Positions 52,351 through 61,002 of a DNA stretch of 64,000 bases are shown piece by piece. Under the pieces are notes generated by a model. It searched no databases, was not told the DNA's origin, and saw nothing but the letters and a program-made list of their open reading frames with translations. Numbering within the stretch: the first letter of the stretch is position 1; each line of letters begins with the position of its first letter. The translations under genes and the position numbers were made by a program. Source of the stretch: Arthrobacter sp. 135MFCol5.1 (GTDB taxonomy: Bacteria; Actinomycetota; Actinomycetes; Actinomycetales; Micrococcaceae); assembly GCF_000374865.1 (NCBI RefSeq), contig NZ_KB895461.1, forward strand, positions 101,657-165,656. Direction: 5' to 3'.

Positions 52351-53720
52351 GCATCCTCGATCCCGTCTGGACCGCCCTGCTGTACCTGGCCGCAGCGGTC
52401 TTCTTCATCCTGGCGCTGCGCGGTCTGAGCTCGCCGCGCACCGCCCGCCGCGGAAACCTGGTGGGCGCCCTGGGTGCTGTGATCGCCGTCGTGACCGTCT
52501 TCCTGTCCGCCCGGCTCGAGAACATCCCGTGGATCCTGGGCGCGATCGTGGTGGGCTCCGCCGTCGCCGCTCCCGTGGCGCGGCGGGTCAGGATGACGCA
52601 GATGCCGCAGCTGGTGGCCCTGTTCAACGGGGTGGGGGGCGGCGCTGCCGCGCTGGTGGCCCTCCTCGAGCTGGGCCATGCGGGGGAACCGTGGGTCCGC
52701 GTGGCCATCGTTTTCACGCTCCTGGTGGGGGCCGTTTCGTTCGCCGGCTCGGGCATCACGTTCGCCAAGCTGCAGGAGCTGATGACCACCCGGCCCGTGG
52801 TGTTCTACGGGCTGCCCGTGGTGATGTCGGTGGTGCTGCTGGCGGCGGTGGCCTCCGGCGTCGCCGTCGTCGTTTCCGGGTCGCTGCCCCTTGCGGTCCT
52901 GCTGCTGGTCCTGGGCCTGGCCGCGGGCGTCCTGCTGGTCCTGCCCGTGGGCGGCGCGGACGTGCCCATCGTCATCTCGCTGCTCAACGCCTTCACCGGC
53001 CTGGCCGTCGCGGCGTCCGGCGTGGTGCTCGGCAACGTCCTGCTGGTGGTGGCCGGCACGCTGGTGGGCGCCTCGGGCACCATCCTCACCCGCGCCATGG
53101 CGGCGGCCATGGGCCGGAGCGTCGCGGGCATCCTGTTTGGCGCCTTCCGCGGAGGGTCGACGGCGGGATCCACGGCAGTGAGCGAGCGTCCGGTCCGGTC
53201 CTCCTCGCCGGAGGACGTGGCGGTCCTGCTGGGGTACGCCCAGCGCGTGATCATTGTTCCCGGCTACGGCCTGGCCGTGGCGCAGGGGCAGCACACCGCT
53301 GCCGAACTGGCGCTGGCCCTGGAAGCCCGGGGCATCCAGGTGGACTTCGCCATCCACCCGGTGGCCGGCCGCATGCCCGGCCACATGAACGTGCTGCTGG
53401 CGGAAGCCAACGTTCCCTACGAATCGCTCAAGGAAATGGGCGAGATCAACCCGGAGTTCAAGACCACCGACGTCGCCCTGGTGGTGGGTGCCAATGACGT
53501 GGTCAACCCGGCGGCCAAGACATCCTCCGGGTCGCCGATCTACGGGATGCCCATCCTGGAGGTGGCGGAAGCGCGGCAGGTGGTGTTCCTGAAGCGTTCC
53601 ATGCGCCCGGGGTTCGCCGGCATCGAGAATGAACTCCTGTTCGAGCCGCAGACGTCCCTGCTGTTCGGCGACGCCAAGGAGTCCCTGGCCCAGGTGCTGG
53701 GCGCCGTCAAGGCACTGTAG
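52347..53720 (+). CDS. pntB: NAD(P) transhydrogenase beta subunit
   Basis: The 457-residue protein has about nine membrane helices (about 1-265) and a cytoplasmic NADP-binding domain with VPGYGLAVAQGQHTAAEL and GANDVVNPAA. It completes the enzyme that uses proton motive force to make NADPH from NADH. ATG 52347 overlaps the pntAB stop. The three genes form one operon with no other member. Confidence 0.95.
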   Translation: MSILDPVWTALLYLAAAVFFILALRGLSSPRTARRGNLVGALGAVIAVVTVFLSARLENIPWILGAIVVGSAVAAPVARRVRMTQMPQLVALFNGVGGGAAALVALLELGHAGEPWVRVAIVFTLLVGAVSFAGSGITFAKLQELMTTRPVVFYGLPVVMSVVLLAAVASGVAVVVSGSLPLAVLLLVLGLAAGVLLVLPVGGADVPIVISLLNAFTGLAVAASGVVLGNVLLVVAGTLVGASGTILTRAMAAAMGRSVAGILFGAFRGGSTAGSTAVSERPVRSSSPEDVAVLLGYAQRVIIVPGYGLAVAQGQHTAAELALALEARGIQVDFAIHPVAGRMPGHMNVLLAEANVPYESLKEMGEINPEFKTTDVALVVGANDVVNPAAKTSSGSPIYGMPILEVAEARQVVFLKRSMRPGFAGIENELLFEPQTSLLFGDAKESLAQVLGAVKAL

Positions 53721-53794
53721 GCGCGGAACTGCAGCCGCTTCGGGTTACTCTTCTCTCAACAGCCTGCTTGCTTTCCACCCCACCAGAGGACGCC

Positions 53795-54715
53795 ATGACT
53801 GACACCAGCTCCACTTCGCCCAAACGTGCCGCCATCATTGTCAATCCTGCCAAGCCGGTGGACTTCGATGTGCGCGGCCTGGTGGCCAAGCACTGCGTCG
53901 AGAACGGCTGGGGCGAGCCCATCTGGCTGGAGACCACCAAGGAGGACCCCGGCGTCGGGCAGGCAAAGGAAGCCCTGGCTCAAGGGGCGGACCTCGTCAT
54001 CGCGGCCGGCGGCGACGGTACCGTGCGCTGCGTCGCCGAGGTCCTGGCCGGCGGTGATACGCCCATGGGCCTGCTCCCCCTGGGGACCGGGAACCTGCTG
54101 GCACGCAACCTGGGCATGGACGTGACCGATTACGACGGCGCCATGGCCGGCGCCCTGACCGGCGCCGAACGGAAGATCGACGTGGTCCGCGCCAAGCGGA
54201 GCGATCCGGACCAGGACCAGCTCTTCCTGGTCATGGCGGGCCTGGGCTACGACGCCACCATCATGGGCGACACCAACGAGGACCTCAAGGACAAGGTGGG
54301 GTGGCTGGCCTACGTGGACGCCGGCATCCGGAACCTGCCCGGAAAGCCCGTGAAGGCCACCTTGGCGATTGACGGCAAGACCGTGATGCACCGCGGCGTG
54401 CGCAGCGTGATGGTGGGCAACTGCGGCAAGGTCCAGGGCGGCGTGGAGATCTTCCCCGACGCCAAGATCGACGACGGCCTGCTGGACATCGCGGTCCTGG
54501 CACCCCACCACGGCAAGCTCGGCTGGCTGTCCGTGCTGGCCGGCATCATCGGCAAGGGCCGGAACCGGGATACGGCGGTGGAGTATTTCCAGGGCAAGAC
54601 GGTTGAGATCACCCTGGAGCACAAGGACGACTACCAACTGGACGGGGACCACGAGGGTGAGGGCAAGCACGTGCTGATGAGCATCGAGCCCGGAGCCCTG
54701 ACCCTGCGGATGTAA
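53795..54715 (+). CDS. diacylglycerol kinase family lipid kinase
   Basis: The 306-residue protein has the DAGK catalytic core with AAGGDGTVRCVAEVL (GGDGT at residues 72-76) and LLPLGTGNLLARNLG. Members phosphorylate diacylglycerol or related lipids, or sphingoid bases. GAGGA lies before ATG 53795; an ATG at 53768 is less likely. It is a single gene after pntB and convergent with the maleate-isomerase-family gene. Confidence 0.92.
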   Translation: MTDTSSTSPKRAAIIVNPAKPVDFDVRGLVAKHCVENGWGEPIWLETTKEDPGVGQAKEALAQGADLVIAAGGDGTVRCVAEVLAGGDTPMGLLPLGTGNLLARNLGMDVTDYDGAMAGALTGAERKIDVVRAKRSDPDQDQLFLVMAGLGYDATIMGDTNEDLKDKVGWLAYVDAGIRNLPGKPVKATLAIDGKTVMHRGVRSVMVGNCGKVQGGVEIFPDAKIDDGLLDIAVLAPHHGKLGWLSVLAGIIGKGRNRDTAVEYFQGKTVEITLEHKDDYQLDGDHEGEGKHVLMSIEPGALTLRM

Positions 54716-54736
54716 GCGCCCGGCGGGGCAGGCCGG

Positions 54737-55462
54737 CTAGGCCAGGAGCCTGCCCCAGCGCGGGTCCAGCAGCGGAGCACCCGCCAGTTTCAGGGCGTGC
54801 CAGAGGGTGACCGCCACGGAGTCAAGGACCGGGACGCCGGTGCTCTCCTCGATCTCGGCGGTGATATTGGCGCCGTAGAGGTTGGTGCACAGGTACACCA
54901 GGGCGTCGGGCGCGGCGGCGGCGAGTTCCCGCGATCCCGGCAGCATCTCCGCGTCCGTGACCCTGGCGAACGACTCGTTGTCGCTGAGCCCGAGCGCCCG
55001 GTGGTCCACGGTCTTAATGCCTTCGCGCTCGTAGGAGGCGATGACCTGGTGGTTCACATCGCTCGTATACGGCGTGAACAGGCCGATCCGTTCAGTGCCG
55101 AAGGCGCGGAACGCCTCAAGGTAGGCCAGCGTGGAGGTGGTGGCCGGGACGCCCGTGGCGCCGGTAATTTCCGCCGCCAGCTCCCGGTCGTGCGCCGAAC
55201 CCAGCCACGACCCCGAGGTGCCGTTCCAGGCGATGACGTCCACGTCCGCCGTCGCCAGCAGCCGTGCGGCCTCCCGCATGACGGCGGGGTCGAACTGGCG
55301 GTTGGCGGAGTCGTCCAGGGCGATCCGGGTGACGGGAATGCGGGTGAAGTGGACCGTGACGTCGCTGCGGCCACCGAGGATCCGGTAGGTCTGCGGCTCC
55401 AGGCAGGTGTTGGAGGACGGCACGATCATGCCGATCCGGCGGGGACGTGTGGATGCAGGCAT
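54737..55462 (-). CDS. maleate cis-trans isomerase / Asp-Glu racemase superfamily protein
   Basis: The 241-residue protein has GMIVPSSNTCLEP at the N-terminus and 'YLCTNLYGANITAEIEESTGVPVLDSVAVTLWHALKLAG' near the C-terminus, the second Cys region of maleate isomerase and arylmalonate decarboxylase relatives. The residue at the first catalytic cysteine position appears to be altered (WNGTSGSWLG has no Cys), so its reaction is uncertain. It lies 8 bases after the hydantoinase gene and probably acts on the same type of substrate. Confidence 0.88.
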   Translation of the reverse strand: MPASTRPRRIGMIVPSSNTCLEPQTYRILGGRSDVTVHFTRIPVTRIALDDSANRQFDPAVMREAARLLATADVDVIAWNGTSGSWLGSAHDRELAAEITGATGVPATTSTLAYLEAFRAFGTERIGLFTPYTSDVNHQVIASYEREGIKTVDHRALGLSDNESFARVTDAEMLPGSRELAAAAPDALVYLCTNLYGANITAEIEESTGVPVLDSVAVTLWHALKLAGAPLLDPRWGRLLA

Positions 55463-55470
55463 GGGAACTC

Positions 55471-56898
55471 CTAGAGGGCGGCGGCGGCGTGTGCCGCGCC
55501 GGCGGAAAGGGACTGGTGCTCGCGGAAGCCGTTGCGGGTGATGAACCGGCCTGCGGGGCCGGGATCGTGGAAACCGTCCGCGTCCAGCACCACCCGGCCG
55601 TTGGAAACCACGACGGCGGGCCAGCCGGTGAGTGCCTTCCCGTCGAAGGGCGAGAAATCCGTCCCCATGTGCAAGGCGGTGCCATCCACCGTCCGTTCCT
55701 CGGCGGGGTCGAAAACCACCAGGTCGGCGTCGAACCCCTCGGCGATGCGGCCTTTGCCGGGGAGCGCGTTGATGCGGGCGGCGCCGGCCGCGAAGGCCTC
55801 GACGAACTGCTCCACGGAGGCACCGGCGGAGGTCATCGCGGTGAACGTCACCGGCATCCGGGTCTCCACGCCGGGCAGCCCGTGCGGCATGGCGCGCACG
55901 TCATCGGTGCGCTCGCGCTTCTGGGACAGGTCGTAGCAGGAGTGGTCGGAGGACATGGTGTGGATGGCCCCGGACGCCAGCCGCTCCTTGAGCGCGGCCA
56001 CGGTTTCCGGGCTGCGCATGGGCGGGCAGCAGGCGAACCATTCCGGGAAGGCGGACGCGTAGACAGTGTCGTCCAAGGTGACGTAGTGCGGGCAGGTCTC
56101 GGAGAACGTCTCCAGTCCCCGGGAGCGGGCTTCGCTCACCAGGTCCACGGCCCCGGGCGTGGATTGATGGACAAAGTACACGGGTGCGCCGGTGTATTCG
56201 GCCATGGCCAGGGTTTCCTTCACCGAGATCTCCTCGGCCAGCTCAGGACGTGTCCGGTGCAGGTGTTCGATCCCAATCCGGCCGTCCTGGGCGTGCTGTT
56301 CGGTGCAGTCGGCGATGATGGGATCGTGTTCGGCGTGGATGTAGGCCAGGCCGTCCAGCCGGACCAGCTCCCGCATGACCTTCAGGATGGTGTCCCCGTC
56401 AGCCATGGTGGTGCCGCGGTTGGTGGTGTACATCTTCACTGAGCGGACGCCCTCGGCGGCAAGCTGCTCCAGCTGCCAAGGGATGGTTTCGTCCCAGGCG
56501 ACCACCGCGCCGTGGAGGGCGACGTCGCACCGGGATTCGGTGGCGAGTTCCTTCTTGTGCAGGGCGGCGGCGAGCGGGGTCTCCTGGGCGTCCCGGGGGA
56601 TGCCGAAGTCGATGATGGTGGTGGTACCGCCCCACAGTGCCGCGGTGGACGTGGTCCGGAAGTCGTCAAGGGTACGGAAGCGTCCGGTGACCTGGGCGAC
56701 GTGGCAGTGTCCGTCAACGCCGCCGGGGATGACAAGTTTGCCGGCGGCGTCGATGGTGCGGCCGGCGGCGGGGACCGGCTGGTCAACGTCGATGAGGGCG
56801 GCGATGCGGCCCTCCTGCACCACGATGTGGGCGGCCTGGCGGCCATGGCTGTTGACGATTGTGGCGTTGGCAATGACGAGTTCTGGCTGGTGGGACAT
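55471..56898 (-). CDS. hydantoinase/dihydropyrimidinase-family amidohydrolase
   Basis: The 475-residue cyclic amidohydrolase has the metal pair in DGHCHVAQ (H-x-H), the carboxylated lysine in VKMYTT, FVHQST, and SSDHS near the C-terminal end of the barrel. It opens cyclic amides such as hydantoins or dihydropyrimidines. The exact substrate is not set by sequence; allantoin is possible but less likely. AAGGAGG precedes the ATG. It sits between the two racemase-fold genes. Confidence 0.92.
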   Translation of the reverse strand: MSHQPELVIANATIVNSHGRQAAHIVVQEGRIAALIDVDQPVPAAGRTIDAAGKLVIPGGVDGHCHVAQVTGRFRTLDDFRTTSTAALWGGTTTIIDFGIPRDAQETPLAAALHKKELATESRCDVALHGAVVAWDETIPWQLEQLAAEGVRSVKMYTTNRGTTMADGDTILKVMRELVRLDGLAYIHAEHDPIIADCTEQHAQDGRIGIEHLHRTRPELAEEISVKETLAMAEYTGAPVYFVHQSTPGAVDLVSEARSRGLETFSETCPHYVTLDDTVYASAFPEWFACCPPMRSPETVAALKERLASGAIHTMSSDHSCYDLSQKRERTDDVRAMPHGLPGVETRMPVTFTAMTSAGASVEQFVEAFAAGAARINALPGKGRIAEGFDADLVVFDPAEERTVDGTALHMGTDFSPFDGKALTGWPAVVVSNGRVVLDADGFHDPGPAGRFITRNGFREHQSLSAGAAHAAAAL

Positions 56899-56930
56899 CG
56901 GTGTCCTCCTTGTGGGTATGGTGTCTGGCT

Positions 56931-57719
56931 TTAGGCGGCAGGCTGGGGCGCGCCGGCGTGCTCCTGGCGGGCCGCAAGGGCTGCGTCCAGGCTGCCGGAG
57001 AGGCCTTTTCGGTCTTTCGCCGGGGGAGGGGCGAACGCGCCGGCGCGGTGCGATCCGGACTGCAGCCCGGCCACCGCCTCGGCCATGCGGATCCCGGCGG
57101 AGATGCCGTCAACCACCGGCACGGGGATCTGCCCCTTGAGGTCGCGGGCGAGTCCTGCCAGCGGGGCGCCGGCGAGGATGACGACGTCGGCGCCGTCCTC
57201 CGCCACGGCCTGCCGGCTAAGTGCCAGCAGGGTTTCCTTGAAGTCCTGCTGGACCGAGCCGATGCTGGTGAGGGAGTCGTTGATGGAACGGATGGAGGCC
57301 AGCCGGCCGGCGAGCCCGAAGCGTTCCACGCACTCGCGGTACCAGGGCTTGATCCGGTCCGAGATGGCGATGATGGAGAAGCGGTGGCCCTGCAGCGCCG
57401 CCGCGCAGAGTGCGGCCTCGGTGATGCCGATGACCGGGACGTCCGCCAATTCCTTCAAGGCGGGCATGCCGGGGTCGCCGAAGGCTGCCACCACGATGGC
57501 GTCAACCGGGTCCGCGCCGGGGCGGGTGTGCTCGGCGACGATTTCGGCGACGGCCCCGGCGGCGATGAGGGCTTCGAACCGGGTTTCGATGTATTCGACG
57601 CCGTGGCCGGCGGTCCGCACCAGCAGTTCGGTGCCAGGGGCTGCGGAGCGGTGCGCCTCGGATTCGATCAGGGCCGTGACGTCGGCGCTGATGTTGGGGT
57701 TGATGACCAGGAGTTTCAT
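56931..57719 (-). CDS. aspartate/glutamate (hydantoin) racemase family protein
   Basis: The 262-residue protein begins MKLLVINPNISADVTALIESEA, the classic start of hydantoin racemase, and has GITEAAL and VILAGAPLAGL near the two catalytic positions. The usual two cysteines are not both present: VVAAFGDPG and VILAGAPLAGL carry Phe/Gly and Ala where Cys is common. It may therefore be an allantoin or hydantoin racemase variant. Its start overlaps the regulator stop by four bases. The C-terminal 45 residues are disordered. Confidence 0.87.
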   Translation of the reverse strand: MKLLVINPNISADVTALIESEAHRSAAPGTELLVRTAGHGVEYIETRFEALIAAGAVAEIVAEHTRPGADPVDAIVVAAFGDPGMPALKELADVPVIGITEAALCAAALQGHRFSIIAISDRIKPWYRECVERFGLAGRLASIRSINDSLTSIGSVQQDFKETLLALSRQAVAEDGADVVILAGAPLAGLARDLKGQIPVPVVDGISAGIRMAEAVAGLQSGSHRAGAFAPPPAKDRKGLSGSLDAALAARQEHAGAPQPAA

Positions 57720-58399
57720 TTTCTCTTCCGGTGGAATTCTGGTTCGGTTTTCTGGAAGTCATCGGGGAACTGTTCCCGGTACTTTCCGATGTGGGAGGCG
57801 GATTGGGCGGCCGCCCGGTCGGGGTCGCCGCTGGCAATGGCGGCGTAGAGCTCCCGGTGTTCGCGGATCAGTTCGGGCAGGTCGCTGACGTGCCGGAACA
57901 GCCAGTGCATCCGGCCCTGCAGGGGTTCCAGGGCCGATTTGAGGAAGTTGTTGTCCGCAATCCCGGTGATGGCGTCGTGGAACTCGCTGTTGGAGCGGTG
58001 CGCTTCCATCACCGCGCCCTTGGCAAGGAAAGCCTCTGCGTTGTCCAGCAGCCCCTTAAGGTAGGCCAGGTCTTCAGCGGTGGCGCGGCGCGCGGCGAGC
58101 CGGCAGGCCAGCACCTCGAGGGACTGGCGGACATCGAAGAGGTCCTCAACATCCTTGGGGCTGAGGCTGCTGACTTCCGCCCCGCGGGCCCCGCGGTCGC
58201 TGATGAGGCCTTCCTGCCGGAGCATGCGGAGGGCTTCGCGGACCGGCAGGCGGGACACGGAGAATTCGGCGGCGAGGTCGCGTTCCACCAGCCGCGTGCC
58301 GGGAGCGTAGTGCCCTTCGAAAATGCGGGTGCGGAGGGTGTCCCGGACAGTCTCGCGGAGGGGGCGGTCCTTGTCCTGGGTCTCTTCTGCGGTCAGCAT
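57716..58399 (-). CDS. GntR family (FCD) transcriptional regulator
   Basis: The 227-residue protein has an N-terminal winged helix (RTRIFEGHYAPGTRLVERDLAAEFSVSRLPVREALRMLRQEGLI) and an FCD effector domain (about 90-215; EFHDAITGIADNNFL). ATG 58399 follows GGAG; the frame stays open far upstream, but that part is antisense-like. The tandem TTGGGATCCCAA sites before the MFS gene are its likely operator. It lies between the importer and the racemase in one direction, so it controls its own operon. Confidence 0.92.
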   Translation of the reverse strand: MLTAEETQDKDRPLRETVRDTLRTRIFEGHYAPGTRLVERDLAAEFSVSRLPVREALRMLRQEGLISDRGARGAEVSSLSPKDVEDLFDVRQSLEVLACRLAARRATAEDLAYLKGLLDNAEAFLAKGAVMEAHRSNSEFHDAITGIADNNFLKSALEPLQGRMHWLFRHVSDLPELIREHRELYAAIASGDPDRAAAQSASHIGKYREQFPDDFQKTEPEFHRKRK

Positions 58400-58479
58400 G
58401 GTGCTCCATTTTCGATTCTTGTATGGCACTGCTCCCGGCTGCGGGGGCGTGGTTTGCAAGTTTCCCTGCGAGGGCCAGC

Positions 58480-59835
58480 TTAGACAGGAAGCCGCTTGTT
58501 GTAGTTCAGGGTGAGGACCGATGCGCCCATGATCACCGCGGAACCGACAAAGTACAGCAGCGCCCAGGTGTAGGAGCCGGTGGCCCCGACGATCAGGCCG
58601 ACGACGATGGGGGTCACGAAGCCGGAGATGTTGCCACTGAGGTTCATGGCGCCGCCCAGGACCCCGGCGTTGGTGCGTCCGCCGAGGATGGACGGAATGC
58701 TCCAGAACAGGCCCACCCAGCGCAGGAAGAACAGGACCACGGAGAGCAGCACGACGGCGGTGGTGGCGTCGGGGACCACGGTGACGCCTACCAGACCCGC
58801 TACGACGATGGCGCTGGAGATGCCCAGGAGGGTGCGCATGACCAGGTTTGCGGAGGCGCCGGAGGCCCGCCATTTGTCGGCGATGGTGCCGCCGATGATT
58901 TCTCCGACGAACCCGGCGCCGAAGATCACCAGGGTGGACCAGCCGATGGTCTTCAGATCGAAGCCCTTGGCTTGGGCCAGGTACAGCGGCCCCCAGGTCA
59001 GCAGGCCGTAGAAGACTCCGTTGAATCCGAGCCAGCCCAGGCACATGGCCCAGAAGGAGCGGAACTTCAGGTAGGGGAGGAGGCCGCGTTTGCCCGTGCT
59101 GCCGTCCAGGGTGGCTTCGGCGTCCTCGGCGGCGTGCGAGGCTTCGATGTAGGATGCTTCGGCTTCGTTGACGGCACGGTGTTCCCGGGGGTTGTCCCGG
59201 ACGTACCACCAGACGGCGAGTCCCATGAGGACGGTGGCGGCGCCGGCGATCACGAAGGACCAGCGCCAGCTGCCGGTGGTGGCAATGAGGCCGGCAATGA
59301 TGATGCCGCCAAGCCCGGCACCCAGGGGTGCGCCGGCGTCCAGGATGGTGGCGCCGCGGCCGCGTTCGGACCGGTGCATCCAGATGGCGTTGAGCTTGCC
59401 CCCGGCGGGCATGACGCCGGCCTCGGTGACGCCGATTCCAAGCCGGGCGATGAACATGCTCAGGAAACCGCCGGCCATGCCGGACGCTGCTGTGGCCGCG
59501 CCCCAGCCGATGCAGGAGGCGGTCATGACCTTGCGCGGGCCGAACTTGTCGATCAGCCAGCCCACGGGAACCTGCATCAGGGCGTAGGTCCAGAAGAAGG
59601 CGGACAGCAGCAGGCCCACCAGTTCGGGGGCGAGGTTGAATTCCTTTTGGATGATGGGCAAGGCCACGGAGATGGAGCCGCGGTCGATGTAGTTGACGGA
59701 CACGAGGACCAGGAGCAGCAGGAAGAGCCGCCACCGGACGGAGCTGCGCCGTTGCAGTCCGTCCTTTCGGGGCTGGGTGGTTTGGGATGCGGATTCGGCG
59801 GATGGCGCCGTTGTTTCAGTGTTTGGGACGGACAC
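58480..59835 (-). CDS. MFS transporter of the hydantoin operon
   Basis: The 451-residue protein has 12 helices, with the MFS motif IDKFGPRKVMTASCIGWG and NYIDRGSISVALPIIQKEFNL near the start, as in the anion:cation symporter (ACS) branch. It is the first gene of the operon and probably imports the cyclic amide or a derived acid. GTG 59835 follows AAGGAG. The operator lies 46-70 bases upstream. Confidence 0.92.
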   Translation of the reverse strand: MSVPNTETTAPSAESASQTTQPRKDGLQRRSSVRWRLFLLLLVLVSVNYIDRGSISVALPIIQKEFNLAPELVGLLLSAFFWTYALMQVPVGWLIDKFGPRKVMTASCIGWGAATAASGMAGGFLSMFIARLGIGVTEAGVMPAGGKLNAIWMHRSERGRGATILDAGAPLGAGLGGIIIAGLIATTGSWRWSFVIAGAATVLMGLAVWWYVRDNPREHRAVNEAEASYIEASHAAEDAEATLDGSTGKRGLLPYLKFRSFWAMCLGWLGFNGVFYGLLTWGPLYLAQAKGFDLKTIGWSTLVIFGAGFVGEIIGGTIADKWRASGASANLVMRTLLGISSAIVVAGLVGVTVVPDATTAVVLLSVVLFFLRWVGLFWSIPSILGGRTNAGVLGGAMNLSGNISGFVTPIVVGLIVGATGSYTWALLYFVGSAVIMGASVLTLNYNKRLPV

Positions 59836-59880
59836 AGCTTCTCCTTCACGGGGAAGTTCACGAATGGGGAGGATTCGATT

Positions 59881-59905
59881 TTGGGATCCCAATTTGGGAT
59901 CCCAA
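59881..59905. promoter_or_regulatory. tandem palindromic operator, probable GntR/FCD site
   Basis: TTGGGATCCCAA occurs twice (59881-59892 and 59894-59905), separated by one base, so the sites repeat every 13 bases. Each is a perfect 12-bp palindrome. The position before the first gene of the operon, whose second gene encodes a GntR/FCD protein, makes it the likely binding site. Binding itself is inferred. Confidence 0.8.
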
Positions 59906-60011
59906 AAACAAAGCTAGAAGTGACTCCCGCCACTGTCAAGGGTTTTTTGCCCGACAGCGTTCCGCGGCTCCTCCGAACGGATTGTGACTGGTGCCCGCAT
60001 GGTCTCGACGA

Positions 60012-60845
60012 CTAGGGGGAGGAACCCGCGGGGCGGTGGGATAGGGTTTCGGCCAGCTCGGCGAGGCGGTGGGCCCGTGCGGATTCGGCCGGAGTGAACG
60101 GCTCACCCGGCCGGGAAAAGGTGATGGGCCCCTGCCGGGCCGTGGGGATCTTCAGGCGCGTCCCGTCGTCGGCCGGTGACCCGGCGTCCTGTGGCGGCAG
60201 GATCTGCGCATGCAGCAGCTCGGCCACCGCCAAGGGGAGTTCGTCCGGCGCGGCAGCGATCCGCGCCGCGAGGCTGAGCGCCTTCGTCTGCCCGTCCGCC
60301 ATCGCCAGGGACGTGGTGGGCCATACGTGCGGACGGCTGCCGCCGCCGTCGTGCAGGGCTGCCAGCAGCTCGCGCTCGCCCACCTCGCCCGGGACCGCGA
60401 GGACGAACTCGTCCAGGACGCCGGCCGGGGCGGGGTGCACGTGCAGGCCCAGGATGTTGGCATCCAGCCGGGCCAGTGCCCGGGTCATCCTTTGCAGCGA
60501 ACCGGGCTGGTCCGCCAGCAGTGTCCGTGCCCGCCACAGCGACGGGGCCGCCGCCAGCTGGCGGCGGTGCCGCAGTGCCGGCGCATGGAGCCAGCTGCGC
60601 AGGATCCTCGCCGCCGACGGTTCGGCCACCCAAATCACCAGGACTGTGGCCGTCAGGGTCAGCACCAGGACCTTGGCCACGTAGGGAAGGTGGGTCTCCA
60701 CCACCAGGGCGTGGACCAGCAGCTCGATGGGCAGCATTACGGCCACGTTGGCAACGGTGAGCCGCGCCTTGGGCGGCTCGGGCATCCGGCCGCAGACCTC
60801 GCAGCTCAGGTCGGCCGCGGGCGTGTTGTGCGGAGGGCGCTTCAT
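60012..60845 (-). CDS. ACT-domain membrane protein
   Basis: The 277-residue protein has a short N-terminal stretch with SCEVCG, two hydrophobic segments (about 31-50 and 55-75), and an ACT-type domain (TLLADQPGSLQRMTRALARLDANILGLHVHPAPAGVLDEFVLAVPG, about 105-150) followed by a second helical region. ACT domains bind amino acids or other small ligands. The function is unknown. It is divergent from the FUSC gene across 157 bases. The 120 bases upstream of 60012 hold no gene. Confidence 0.82.
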   Translation of the reverse strand: MKRPPHNTPAADLSCEVCGRMPEPPKARLTVANVAVMLPIELLVHALVVETHLPYVAKVLVLTLTATVLVIWVAEPSAARILRSWLHAPALRHRRQLAAAPSLWRARTLLADQPGSLQRMTRALARLDANILGLHVHPAPAGVLDEFVLAVPGEVGERELLAALHDGGGSRPHVWPTTSLAMADGQTKALSLAARIAAAPDELPLAVAELLHAQILPPQDAGSPADDGTRLKIPTARQGPITFSRPGEPFTPAESARAHRLAELAETLSHRPAGSSP

Positions 60846-61002
60846 GACTCAAGCATCACCGGGTGCTGTTTCCGCCGCGTTGCCTCCTGATTCCATTCAT
60901 GGGAACGTGCCAGGGGCCTTCCGGGTCCCGCACCGTAGGATTTATCAGGAACGTCAGCGCGGCCGCCCGTCAGAATCCACCCCCAAGGAAGGCGCTGCCC
61001 AC

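Noticed and set aside
57716..59734. Open frame of 672 codons ending in the GntR gene
   Set aside because: Only the last 227 codons resemble a protein (GntR/FCD). The first part overlaps the MFS gene in another frame and has no family sequence.
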